NCBI GenBank assembly: GCA_029866025.1 | Contig: JARXAD010000002.1 | Coordinates: forward strand, 361,688-425,687 | Direction: 5' to 3' | Length of the DNA stretch: 64,000 nt | Source: Vampirovibrionales bacterium | GTDB lineage: Bacteria > Cyanobacteriota > Vampirovibrionia > Vampirovibrionales > Vampirovibrionaceae | In this document: in pieces, positions 33,887 to 42,584 of the stretch | Position numbering within the stretch: position 1 is the first letter of the stretch | How the letters are laid out: the number at the start of each line of letters is the position of its first letter | Notes under the pieces: generated by a model | Seen by the model: the letters and a program-made list of their open reading frames with translations, nothing else | What the model was told of the DNA's origin: nothing | The model's database searches: none | Program-made: the position numbers and the translations under genes

Positions 33887-35257
33887 TTAAGGAGATTTGG
33901 TAATAGACCTTTGCAGGGTTTGTCCTAATAAGCCCCATAGACTTGGCGGTGAAACATTTTTCTGATCATGACTAGCACTACTTTTTGGCAAGACCGAAGT
34001 TGATGAAGCAAACCCTCCTGAAGGAATAGCATTATCTTTTGAAACGTTTTTCTTTTTAGCCGGGTTAAGCTGAGGCGTTACCGAAGCAATGCTTTGCTGA
34101 ATTGAGATTCCGGCCAATTGACGAGCTAGTCCAATAAAACTATTGTACAGATCTTTACCATTATCCAGCGTTCGTAGCGGAAGCCCACGGTTAATAGAAG
34201 CAATCACAGCAAAATAATTATTTGGAAATTGCCAAAAGACATCTGTTTTTAAGGTTTGCTCCACATCCTCTAAGGTAATTTCATCACTGGGCACGTAGCG
34301 GTTAATAATCAACCGTATTTTATGTTTATCATAACCCAGCCGGTTAAACAAACCTAACATCCGTTGAGTATTACGAATACATGGCAAATTCATCATGGAT
34401 GTTAGCAAAATAGTATCTGCTTGATCCAAAACCGCAATAGTACGAGCATCCAGGGTTGAACCTAAATCAACAACCACATAAGGAAAAGTAGCTTTCAACA
34501 TCGCAACCAAGGTTGCCAATTGATCCGGTGTGATATCGTCTGCTTCCTCCATGTTGGTTGGATCAGCCAATACACTTAGACGAACCGGACCACTGTTAAA
34601 CGGAGTTAGTGAGGCTCTCAAGTATTCTTCATCGACACGCGCCAAATTTTTAATGACATCCACTACAGTTTGCTTTGGCTGAATATCTAAAAATGTTGTG
34701 ATATCCCCTAACTGTAAATTAAAATCCACCAAAGCCACAGGTTTACCCATCGCTTCCGACTGAATAACTTCGGATAAAGCCATCGCTGTATTGACTGCTA
34801 TAGTGGTTTTACCCAGCCCACCTTTATTGCTAAATACGGCAATTAATCGGCCTGTTTCATCGGCTCCTGATCGCCCCAAAGACCCTCGATGGCGCTGAAG
34901 AGCAGCTGTAATTTCATCGGCTATCAGAGGGCGTCTTAAGTATTCCCTAGCTCCCGCTTGCATGCACTGCATCACTGTTTGCAACGTTAAGTCATCACCA
35001 CTAGCAACCACCATTACATCTTTAAAATAGGTGCCAATTCGTTGCAGAATATCAAAGCTCTTCGCATCCAAAACGTCCATAAACACAACTTGTGGACAAT
35101 GCTGGCGAATAAGCTCATAGCCATAAGCTGGATTTTCTGTTTCAGCAATAACCGTAAAAAATTCACTACCGCCCCCTTGCATTTGCAAGGTATGGCGAAC
35201 CAAAGCTCGAACGGAAGGATCCGAGTCAATAAGAACGACTGTAATAACGGAAGACAT
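33887..35257 (-). CDS. tadZ: TadZ/CpaE-like receiver-MinD ATPase
   Basis: TadZ proteins place the Tad machinery in the cell. Residues 1-125 form a response-regulator-like receiver domain, with the phospho-acceptor position conserved as Asp61 in VVFMDVLDA. Residues about 136-380 are a MinD/ParA-type ATPase with the deviant Walker A NKGGLGKTT (144-152) and a switch-like VVVDLGSTLDART. The C-terminal 70 residues are Ser/Lys-rich and probably flexible. Most CpaE homologues have a degenerate receiver; here the Asp is kept. The gene is 20 bases after rcpA. Confidence 0.9.
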   Translation of the reverse strand: MSSVITVVLIDSDPSVRALVRHTLQMQGGGSEFFTVIAETENPAYGYELIRQHCPQVVFMDVLDAKSFDILQRIGTYFKDVMVVASGDDLTLQTVMQCMQAGAREYLRRPLIADEITAALQRHRGSLGRSGADETGRLIAVFSNKGGLGKTTIAVNTAMALSEVIQSEAMGKPVALVDFNLQLGDITTFLDIQPKQTVVDVIKNLARVDEEYLRASLTPFNSGPVRLSVLADPTNMEEADDITPDQLATLVAMLKATFPYVVVDLGSTLDARTIAVLDQADTILLTSMMNLPCIRNTQRMLGLFNRLGYDKHKIRLIINRYVPSDEITLEDVEQTLKTDVFWQFPNNYFAVIASINRGLPLRTLDNGKDLYNSFIGLARQLAGISIQQSIASVTPQLNPAKKKNVSKDNAIPSGGFASSTSVLPKSSASHDQKNVSPPSLWGLLGQTLQRSITKSP

Positions 35258-35277
35258 AGGGCTACAGATTCTATGCG

Positions 35278-36672
35278 CTACAAAGGTAGAGAGGAACTAG
35301 GAGTTACGGCTGTTTTCAGATACATTTCTTTATTCATCATATGAGGCGTCACAATAATCACAAGCTCTGTATCTGCACGGCTGGTAACTTTATTCTTAAA
35401 GAGGTTTCCTAATACCGGCATATCACCAGCAAAGGGCACCTTAGAAAAGGTGTCTTCTTCGTCTTTTGTTAAGACTCCAGACAGCATTAAGCTTTCACCA
35501 TCTTCTAGCTGAACCGTGGTTTCAGTGGTCCGTTTACTAATGGCACAAATATTAAGGGTACTAGCACCCGTAGTAATACAATTGGTTGTGTCAATTTTGC
35601 TTACTTCCGGCTTTATTTTTAGCTCTATCAGGCCATTACGAACATTAATCCACGGCGTAAATTTAAGTCCTACACCAAATTCTTTGTATGTTACTTGCGC
35701 TTGCCCTTGAATAGAAACACCGGTAACAAAAGGGAACTCCCCCCCTGCTAAAAAAGAGGCTTCTCTTCCGTGTGTTGAGATAAGCTTGGGTTCAGCCAAT
35801 GTTGTTAACTTACCTTCAGTTTCTAAAGCAGCCAAGCTAACATTAATGTTTGGGCCAAATCCCCAACCCGCCAACAAACCACCGGCAATACTATTGGCGG
35901 TAACACCGGCTCCGGCTGAGCGGGCGATGCTAAAGCCCGAGGTGTTGCCCGTGGCTAAATTACGAGAAAAAGAGGTTTTAAACTGACGAGCTACCGAACG
36001 ATTCATTTGAAGAATTTTCACGTCCAGAACCACTTGAGGGGTCATGGTATCCGTTACATCCACAAATTTATCATCTCTATAACCATAGCCACTCGCCACA
36101 CGTCTAATTTCATCCAAAATAACCGAGCTTGAGACATGGCCTGAAACAATGACAGAGTCATCTGTTACACGAACATCTACAGCCTCATCATGGGCAATGG
36201 CGCTAATAGCACGACGCATTTCACTCGTGTCATTATCGACTTGCAGGTCAAAAACACCTTCTTTACCAGTGCTATCCCATACCACTAAGCTAGTCACACC
36301 GCGCTGTTTTCCATTAATCAGCAGTTCATCTGGGGCCAGCGGAATAATATCGGCTAACGCAGGGTTGGCAATAGACACCCGCGTAAGAGGCTTTGAGAAG
36401 CTGATAATTTGAGAACGTCCATTCACCAAACGTAGGGGTATCGGCGCTTCTGGATTAATACGCTGTATGGCTCGCGCTTTAGAAGCCCCCTGAGAAGATC
36501 CTACCGAAGAGGCCACTCCTGCAAAAGCAATGGGTGGTCCTTGAATAGCCGAAGGTACCACCGCATAAGGATTATTATAATCGTAGGCTACGGCTTGGCT
36601 TAGCGATCCAAAGCCGAGTGTTATGCATACAGCTAAGAAAAACACTAACTGTTTTTTGAGTATGTTACTCAT
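35278..36672 (-). CDS. rcpA: Tad outer-membrane secretin RcpA/CpaC
   Basis: RcpA forms the outer-membrane channel for the Flp pilus. The 464-residue protein starts with a signal peptide (about 1-28), then a pilus-secretin N-terminal domain (PIPLRLVNGRSQIISFSKPL, IADIIPLAPDELLINGK) and a BON-like segment (AVDVRVTDDSVIVSGHVSS). The secretin core has VVLDVKILQMNRSVARQF, LAEPKLISTHGREASFLAGG and the final LPVLGNLF-type turn, seen here as DMPVLGNLFKNKV. A secretin implies a diderm envelope. It overlaps rcpC by four bases (ATGA). Confidence 0.92.
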   Translation of the reverse strand: MSNILKKQLVFFLAVCITLGFGSLSQAVAYDYNNPYAVVPSAIQGPPIAFAGVASSVGSSQGASKARAIQRINPEAPIPLRLVNGRSQIISFSKPLTRVSIANPALADIIPLAPDELLINGKQRGVTSLVVWDSTGKEGVFDLQVDNDTSEMRRAISAIAHDEAVDVRVTDDSVIVSGHVSSSVILDEIRRVASGYGYRDDKFVDVTDTMTPQVVLDVKILQMNRSVARQFKTSFSRNLATGNTSGFSIARSAGAGVTANSIAGGLLAGWGFGPNINVSLAALETEGKLTTLAEPKLISTHGREASFLAGGEFPFVTGVSIQGQAQVTYKEFGVGLKFTPWINVRNGLIELKIKPEVSKIDTTNCITTGASTLNICAISKRTTETTVQLEDGESLMLSGVLTKDEEDTFSKVPFAGDMPVLGNLFKNKVTSRADTELVIIVTPHMMNKEMYLKTAVTPSSSLPL

Positions 36673-37634
36673 GGCGATACCACCGTTTCAAAAGCGTGGG
36701 ATTCGGCTTGAGGGCCGCGTAAAATTTGGAGGGTTAGTGGAGGGGTTACAGCTTTTACGGCCTTACGTTGCGCCTCCAACAGAAGGCTTTGAGCAGAGCG
36801 TGCCGATTGAGAAGGGCTAACACCAGACACCAACTGAATAGTATCGGAGCCTCTAACCGCCGCTTTGGCCTTATCATCATAGGCTCGTAAGCTCATTTGC
36901 ACTTGCCCGACTCGACTGGCCAGTACTAAACGTTCTGCATCTTTAGGTGATACTTCGAGTGTCATATGATCCGTTGTAAAACGACGAGCTGTTTTTTTAC
37001 TGGTATCTTCACCAGCCTTAGCAGCGTGATCGCCATCAACGAGCAACACTCGCACATTTTGCAGCAAGGTGCGAGTTACCCCTTCATCGGGAAAGGTTGC
37101 CAACACATCCACACGCGATCCTATCATTACAGAGCCGCCAATAAGACTAGCCGGTGTAATTTGCAAACTAACGGCACGCATTCCTTTGGCCAAAGGAAGC
37201 ATTCCATCCGTTCCCATTAATTGGCTTTCACTTAATACAGATCCTGCCACTAAGGGCATCGTAGCAAGACGTCCCGCAGCATTGGCTATTTTGGTAATGG
37301 CACCATCTTGGGGAGCTTGTCCCACCGGCAAAGCCACTTCTTCCAATAGTTCTGCCGTAATCGGCTGGCCAACCTCAATATTTGATTTGACACGGACTTC
37401 CTGTTGGGCCATCTCCGGAGCCTTTTCAGCTAGTTTTTTATTAAGATCTTCAACTTGCTGCTTTAAGTCTTGAGTTTGCTTCTCATAAGTAGATTTAATA
37501 GCCGTTTGTTGCCCAATTAAGCCTGTAACCAGCCCATAGACCATAAACAAGGCCACTGCACCAATAACCAGCGCCACAGCGACAGCGACAGCAAATTGTA
37601 TCCATGCTTTTCGAGAACGCTTAACGGTGGCCAT
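36669..37634 (-). CDS. rcpC: Flp pilus assembly protein RcpC/CpaB
   Basis: RcpC/CpaB is a periplasmic protein anchored in the inner membrane that stabilises the Tad secretin. The protein (321 residues from 37634) has a membrane anchor at about 12-36. A coiled-coil stretch (42-70, with KQTQ..LKQQVEDLNKKLAEK-like repeats) follows, and then a SAF domain with PITAELLEEVALPVG and LPLAKGMRAVSLQITP. The second half contains the conserved RVDVLATFPDEGV and LLQNVRVLLVDG elements. The ATG at 37634 gives a short basic N-terminus (ATVKRSRK) before the anchor; an upstream frame to 37691 lacks support. It is the first gene of the Tad operon. Confidence 0.88.
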   Translation of the reverse strand: MATVKRSRKAWIQFAVAVAVALVIGAVALFMVYGLVTGLIGQQTAIKSTYEKQTQDLKQQVEDLNKKLAEKAPEMAQQEVRVKSNIEVGQPITAELLEEVALPVGQAPQDGAITKIANAAGRLATMPLVAGSVLSESQLMGTDGMLPLAKGMRAVSLQITPASLIGGSVMIGSRVDVLATFPDEGVTRTLLQNVRVLLVDGDHAAKAGEDTSKKTARRFTTDHMTLEVSPKDAERLVLASRVGQVQMSLRAYDDKAKAAVRGSDTIQLVSGVSPSQSARSAQSLLLEAQRKAVKAVTPPLTLQILRGPQAESHAFETVVSP

Positions 37635-37788
37635 ATCCACTGCCTTACAGGTGTGATAAATCAAAGAATCTATCTTGAACCCCGCCAGCATACCAAGGCA
37701 TTAACTCTTCCTGCTCCCTTAGGTAGAGGATTTTATAAGATCCTTCATCAAGTTCTCCTCACAAAAAGTAAAAAAATTAATCACGATA

Positions 37789-38625
37789 TTACTGAATTAG
37801 TCTCAAGGCTTCTTCCAATAAGGTTTTATTGGTGCTTACAATTTTAGCGGTTACATCCAGCTGTTGCTTCGCTTGCTGTAAGTAAGCCACGTTTTCCCGC
37901 AAGCTGGTGTTAGATTCTTCCAATAACCCGCTACGAACTTCACCGCTTCCGGCAAGTGTTTCACCTGATTTAGTGGTAGGTACAAAATATTGGTCTTCAA
38001 CTTCGCGCAAAGCACCTGGGTTCGTAAATCCTGCCAAAGCAACACGATACAAGGGAGTAACCGTTTTACCCCCATTGGCTAAGCCAACGACCGTCCCATC
38101 GCTTTGTACCTTGTATTCGTCATACTTGCCAAAAAACTTACCATTGCTTGGATCCACCCATAAGTTAATTTCGGTGGTCGGGGTTTGCCCTGGACCTCCT
38201 TGAGCCAAACCAGGGTTATTAGGGTTTACGGAAGAGTTTGCCCCCGAAACATTGAGAGCTTCGCCGTTTTCGCCCAATAAATAGGCTTGTACTTTCCACC
38301 CTTTGGCATTAACCAATGTACCGTCGGCTTGAAATTCAAAATCTCCGAGGCGGGTATAACGCAACTGACCATCGTTGGTACGCATTACAAAATAGCCGCT
38401 ACCTTCAATAAATAAGTTAGAAGGAGCACGACCTGGAATAGCTTTGCCTTGATCCGGCTTTCGGGTAGTTTGCTGCATTTCCACACCATTAATAAAATCA
38501 GCAAACGTAACCTGCCTTGCCCGATACCCTGGCGTGTAAATATTACCTAAATTCGTAGACAGTTCATCAAACCAGCCCAAAGCCGCTTTTTGAGTATTGA
38601 GCGCTGTAATAAACGGATCTTGCAT
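37789..38625 (-). CDS. Flagellar rod/hook-type protein (FlgE/F/G family)
   Basis: This 278-residue protein belongs to the flagellar basal-body rod/hook family: an N-terminal helix with STNLGNIYTPGYRARQVTF in place of the usual NLAN.NT.GYK, the central FIEGSGYFVMRTNDGQLRYTRLGDFEFQADGTLVNAKG signature (split here as two motifs, about 76-85 and 90-110), and a C-terminal helix SNTSLRENVAYLQQAKQQ. The degenerate N-terminal motif makes FlgF or a diverged FlgG most likely. It forms part of the rod through the periplasm, exported by the flagellar type III apparatus. It stands alone, on the same strand as and 154 bases before the Tad operon. Confidence 0.85.
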   Translation of the reverse strand: MQDPFITALNTQKAALGWFDELSTNLGNIYTPGYRARQVTFADFINGVEMQQTTRKPDQGKAIPGRAPSNLFIEGSGYFVMRTNDGQLRYTRLGDFEFQADGTLVNAKGWKVQAYLLGENGEALNVSGANSSVNPNNPGLAQGGPGQTPTTEINLWVDPSNGKFFGKYDEYKVQSDGTVVGLANGGKTVTPLYRVALAGFTNPGALREVEDQYFVPTTKSGETLAGSGEVRSGLLEESNTSLRENVAYLQQAKQQLDVTAKIVSTNKTLLEEALRLIQ

Positions 38626-38651
38626 AGGATATTATCCCTCCCGAGATGGTA

Positions 38652-38665
38652 GGGGAAAGTTCCCC
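38652..38665. promoter_or_regulatory. Palindrome in the leader of the flagellar rod gene
   Basis: GGGGAA-AG-TTCCCC is a perfect inverted repeat 27-40 bases upstream of the start codon, on the leader side. It may be an operator or a short RNA hairpin; no partner is known. Confidence 0.4.
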
Positions 38666-38913
38666 TTGTGGAATGTATCGACACACATGACTATGCCTGA
38701 AGCCTTCTATTAAAAGATCTTGCTTAAAGTCTAATGATGCCATCACTTTTTTCACGTTATCGCATGAAATTATCTAAGAGGCTCTTGCGTATGGGCCATC
38801 TAGGGGATTTTCTTCTCTCATCTGATCCAACGGATTGAAGGGTTTTTATACTGTAAGGTAATCCTTAGCCTTAGTGTGCCTGCTTTGTCTTTAACAAAGA
38901 GCCCTTATCGCCT

Positions 38914-39294
38914 ATGAACTACCCTGTCCTATCGTCATTGCTTCATAAGCATCGCTGGCTTAGCGGTGGTTGGTTGATATTGATCATATTGCTGCTTTCT
39001 TGGGGTAGCACAGAAGCCAAAACCATTGCTTGGGGGAGGTTTTATGGAGCCCCTAGATTTTCTCACGCCCAACAATCCTTACAATTAAAATGGCCTCCTT
39101 TGCTTAGTCTCAACGAAGTCTTAACCGCTAACCACCCTCCTCAAGCTAAAAAAGAGCGCTTTAAAACAGTAACGGTCGCTATCAGCTTTTCTGCTAGCGC
39201 AACACCCCAAACTCTGTCTTCGAAGCCCCAAATTTTTAAAGGTCTACTAACAGAAAATCTAGACACCCATGCCGTGTCCATTGTCCTACGGTAG
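38914..39294 (+). CDS. Small membrane-anchored/exported protein, unknown
   Basis: This 126-residue protein is not recognised. It has an N-terminal hydrophobic segment (about 16-35, WLILIILLLSW) behind a basic start, which can act as a signal or anchor. The remainder is periplasmic in this orientation, with no Cys and a possible beta structure at FKTVTVAISFSASA. It lies 12 bases before a GspE/PilB-type ATPase gene on the same strand. By position it could be an accessory pilus or secretion protein comparable to small anchors of type II/IV pilus loci, but sequence alone does not show this. Confidence 0.6.
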   Translation: MNYPVLSSLLHKHRWLSGGWLILIILLLSWGSTEAKTIAWGRFYGAPRFSHAQQSLQLKWPPLLSLNEVLTANHPPQAKKERFKTVTVAISFSASATPQTLSSKPQIFKGLLTENLDTHAVSIVLR

Positions 39295-39306
39295 CAGCTA
39301 CGGTTT

Positions 39307-41067
39307 ATGAACACTTCCAAATACCACCGAATTGACAACCTGTTAGCCACCTTGGTGGTCGAAGCAGGTCTACTGGATGCCGCCTCAGTGGCGGCCTGCC
39401 AACAACAATGCCAAAGCTCTTCTACTGAGAACAACTCTCTGGATCGATTATTGGTTACACGTCATCATGTTTCGCTGCCTTCTTTAGGAACGCTTTTAGC
39501 CAAACATTATGGGGCCCTATACCGCCCTTTGGCAGCAGAATTATTGCCGGCAGACTCCGAAGAGCCCCTACAAAATGGTTCCAGCTCTTTTTTAAGCAAC
39601 TTGCCTGATAGCTTTGTCTTTCAAAAACAAGCGCTGCCGTTACGCTGCGAAAATGGTCGACTTTTAGTAGCAACACCCGATCCCACCGTGCCAGGATTGG
39701 CCGATGAAATTACTTTGTTAACAGGGCTAAGACCGGAATGGCTCATCACCACGCCCATGGAATTAGCGGATGCATGGAGTGCTCACTGTCAGCATCGTCA
39801 ACAAAAAACTCAGTCTATGGCAACAGCGCAAGCAACTCACAATGAGTTGTCCATTGTTACCATCACAGAAGAATTGTTGCAGAAAGCACTCACTCAAGAC
39901 GCCAGTGATATTCACCTAGAGCCTCGGCTGCATGACGTTATGGTTCGTTTTCGATTACAAGGGGTATTGGAACCAATTCAAACCCTGAGCCTATCCCTGG
40001 GAGCGGGATTGATTACCCGCATTAAAGTACTTGCCAAATTGGATGTAGCCGAACACCGACGCCCCCAAGACGGTCAGTTTAAAATTCCTTTTCAAGGACA
40101 AGATGCTTTTTGCCGTGTCAGCATTATTCCTGTTGCAGATCAAAACGAAAAAGCCTCTTTAAGACTATTAAAGCCCTTAGAGCTTTCAGTAACCTCTTCT
40201 CTACTACCCGTCTCTCAACATAAGGCGGCTTTGCATACCGATCTGTCTCAATTGGGCTTAAGCGAGTGGGATCAAGAACGCTTAAACCTATTATTGGCAG
40301 TACCCAATGGCATGATTTTAACTTGTGGGCCCACAGGCACCGGTAAAAGTACGACGCTGTATGCCTTATTACAACAGTTAAACACCCCCCAGCGTAATAT
40401 TTGCACAGTAGAAGATCCCATTGAGCGTCGTATTGAAGGCGTGAATCAATCCCCCCTAAATCCTAAAGCCAATTTAACCTATGCAACCAGTATCCGAGCG
40501 CTTTTACGCCAAGACCCCGATGTCATGATGGTGGGTGAAATTCGGGACGCAGAAACGTTAGGGGTAACGGTACAAGCAGCTCTTACGGGGCATCTTATTC
40601 TTAGCTCCTTTCATAGCAACAGTGCCACCACTGCTATTACTCGCATGATGGAACTGGACGTTTCCCCCAAACTTTTAAGCTCGGCCTTGTCAGGCATTAT
40701 TGCTCAGCGGTTGGTACGTACCCTTTGCCACCACTGTAAGGCACCTGTCGTGCCGTCCACAGCCGATCGAGAGTTTTTATTTCCGTACGATGAAATAGCT
40801 CGCCAAAAAGAGTGGACTATTTATGAAGCGGTTGGATGCCCCCTGTGCCAAAATCGTGGCTATACCGGACGAACCGGGGTTTTTGAGATTTTATTATTGG
40901 ATCGAGAGCTACGGTATTTGGTAGCACAAAACATCCCTGAATTGCAGTTGGAAGATGCCGCCATCGCAGCCGGAATGCGAACCTTATCCCTGAATGGGCG
41001 AATGAAAGTGCTGCAAGGTATCACCTCATTAGAAGAAATACGGCGGGTTCTTGGCCATGAGCTTTAA
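39307..41067 (+). CDS. GspE/PilB-type secretion or pilus ATPase
   Basis: This 586-residue hexameric ATPase energises type II secretion or type IV pilus extension. An N-terminal T2SE-N-like domain (1-150) precedes the catalytic core: DASDIHLEPR (about 197-206), Walker A GPTGTGKSTT (about 341-350), Asp box TVEDPIERRIEGV, Walker B PDVMMVGEIRDAET and His box TGHLILSSFHSN. Two CxxC pairs (CHHC near 474 and CPLC near 511) form the zinc module typical of PilB/GspE and absent from PilT. Its 3' end overlaps the following gene by 11 bases. No pilin gene is close, so pilus and secretion roles cannot be told apart. Confidence 0.92.
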   Translation: MNTSKYHRIDNLLATLVVEAGLLDAASVAACQQQCQSSSTENNSLDRLLVTRHHVSLPSLGTLLAKHYGALYRPLAAELLPADSEEPLQNGSSSFLSNLPDSFVFQKQALPLRCENGRLLVATPDPTVPGLADEITLLTGLRPEWLITTPMELADAWSAHCQHRQQKTQSMATAQATHNELSIVTITEELLQKALTQDASDIHLEPRLHDVMVRFRLQGVLEPIQTLSLSLGAGLITRIKVLAKLDVAEHRRPQDGQFKIPFQGQDAFCRVSIIPVADQNEKASLRLLKPLELSVTSSLLPVSQHKAALHTDLSQLGLSEWDQERLNLLLAVPNGMILTCGPTGTGKSTTLYALLQQLNTPQRNICTVEDPIERRIEGVNQSPLNPKANLTYATSIRALLRQDPDVMMVGEIRDAETLGVTVQAALTGHLILSSFHSNSATTAITRMMELDVSPKLLSSALSGIIAQRLVRTLCHHCKAPVVPSTADREFLFPYDEIARQKEWTIYEAVGCPLCQNRGYTGRTGVFEILLLDRELRYLVAQNIPELQLEDAAIAAGMRTLSLNGRMKVLQGITSLEEIRRVLGHEL

Positions 41068-42247
41068 TGGTACAGAAATGCCAGCCAGCCCTTATTCTGC
41101 CAACGACTCTTTGGCGTTTCAATATCATGGCGTCCATGCCCACAACCACTGCCGCACCCAGGGCTTAATTTTAGCAGGCTCCGAACAAGAGGCCCGCTTA
41201 TCGCTGAGAGCTCAATCCATTGTTGCCTTAAAACTATCCCTTGTTTCTGCGGCAAACCCACTCGTCACGGCTCAATCCACAAGTGCTCACCAACGTTATT
41301 CCTTTTGGCATTGGCTGGCCCCATGGACTAAAGCCAAGCAAAGCATTTGGCGAGAACAAACCTTGTCTCTGTTGGCAACGGCGTTGGACCAAGCTCCTTT
41401 ACTACAGGCATTGGCCATTGTGGAGCGCCAGTTAACAGCACTGAACGCCCCAGCCGTATGGCCGGCAGCATTACTAGTGTGGCGAGACGGCTTAGCAAAA
41501 GGCTCTACTTGCTACGAGGCATTACAACCCTTTGCTAACGTGTGGGGTAGTGACTGGCTAGCTTGGATAGAAGCTTGCGAGTTGCAAGGAATGCCCCTGG
41601 CGCCCTTAACCCCTTGGATTAACGTAAAACAACATCGACATTTGCTTCACGTTGGGCTGCAACCAACGGTATGGCGTTGCTCTGGCTGGGCTATTGCCCT
41701 AACAGGGATGATAGCACTGTGTGTTTTAAAAAATCCTCACCACGCCATGGCACTGATTGTGAATGGCTTAGGAATTGCCCTACCCATTTTATTAGTGGGT
41801 AGCTGGGTTTTTTATGAGCTTAAAAAACGCTTAGACACCCTTTTGACATTATTACCGGACAACACCCTACACAGTGGGTGGGCTGCTTGGTGGATGGCTT
41901 TGCATTTGCAAGCCCGCGATGCTGATAACCTATCGCCGCTAGAGGCGTTGCAGCTAGCGGTTCAAATTCCCTCGGCTCATAAAGCTGATTTTTTGCCTCA
42001 GGTCCTTGCTGCTGCAGAAGCGGGGCAGCCTTTAGAGGTAGCCCTAAGCCAGTCGCCCTATTTACCCGTTGCCGATCGGTTACAGTTTGAGGCCGTGCAA
42101 GATTCGATCGGGTTGCGCCAAGCCATAGAAACCTGTTGGCACCACGCTGAAACCGAGAATGCAAACCGTGGTTTGCGGTGGCTTATAGGGCTTGAGATAG
42201 GTTTGACGCTGTTGACACTTATGAGTTTAAGCGTCTGGGTGAATTAA
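41057..42247 (+). CDS. Diverged GspF/PilC-like inner-membrane protein
   Basis: The 396-residue protein lies directly after the GspE/PilB-type ATPase, where GspF/PilC normally sits, and has the expected layout. There is an N-terminal region resembling the first GspF segment (FQYHGVHAHNHCRTQGLILAG, then an EQEARLSLRAQS helix), a soluble domain (about 95-205), two adjacent membrane segments (about 212-260), a second soluble domain and a last membrane segment (about 372-394). Sequence identity to typical GspF is low, and the usual glycine-rich F-domain motif is not obvious. The ATG at 41057 is preferred to a TTG two codons earlier. It probably forms the platform for the adjacent ATPase. Its last bases overlap a convergent small gene. 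Confidence 0.68.
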   Translation: MSFNGTEMPASPYSANDSLAFQYHGVHAHNHCRTQGLILAGSEQEARLSLRAQSIVALKLSLVSAANPLVTAQSTSAHQRYSFWHWLAPWTKAKQSIWREQTLSLLATALDQAPLLQALAIVERQLTALNAPAVWPAALLVWRDGLAKGSTCYEALQPFANVWGSDWLAWIEACELQGMPLAPLTPWINVKQHRHLLHVGLQPTVWRCSGWAIALTGMIALCVLKNPHHAMALIVNGLGIALPILLVGSWVFYELKKRLDTLLTLLPDNTLHSGWAAWWMALHLQARDADNLSPLEALQLAVQIPSAHKADFLPQVLAAAEAGQPLEVALSQSPYLPVADRLQFEAVQDSIGLRQAIETCWHHAETENANRGLRWLIGLEIGLTLLTLMSLSVWVN

Positions 42248-42533
42248 TACTCTTGGTAGCTATCGTCGTCATCAGGCAGCAAGTTCTCCAAGTTCAAGTC
42301 GCCGTCTACTTCGTCAAAATTAAACTTTTTTGTGCCCAGGGCCCTTTCCTGCTTTCTTACCTCAAGGGCCGTGTTAACATTCTTACTGGCACCTGTCGTA
42401 AATTTCCCTTCCTTGCGCGAAGAGTTTAGAAAGTTAGGGTGGTCACTTCCTTTTTTTTTGCACCAAACAAGGGAAGGCTGTTTTGATTTAACGCAGAGAA
42501 GCTGGGGGGAGGGGTAAAATGGCCTATACGCAT
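42244..42533 (-). pseudogene. Small protein gene split by a frameshift at an A9 tract, downstream of rpoD
   Basis: Reading the minus strand from the ATG at 42533 gives MRIGHFTPPPSFSALNQ and continues to LPLFGAKKK, then runs out of frame at nine A residues (42451-42459) and stops after 35 codons. One frame back, the same tract opens into a protein-like sequence with no stop: GSDHPNFLNSSRKEGKF, then NTALEVRKQERALGTKKFNF and an acidic end DDDDSYQEY, ending at 42244. One extra A would fuse both into a protein of about 96 residues. AAAGG about 9 bases before the ATG is a possible ribosome binding site. It is the third gene after dnaG and rpoD on this strand. Options are a homopolymer sequencing error, a mutation, or slippage-dependent expression. 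The protein is not recognised. Confidence 0.6.
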
Positions 42534-42584
42534 GTCAAATAAACCTTTCTATAGCATGAAGAGTTAAAAAAGAAGGACTACAAC

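Noticed and set aside
42332-42517. 61-codon plus-strand frame between the GspF-like gene and rpoD
   Set aside because: The minus-strand reading of the same stretch gives a better protein with start signals, apart from the frameshift.
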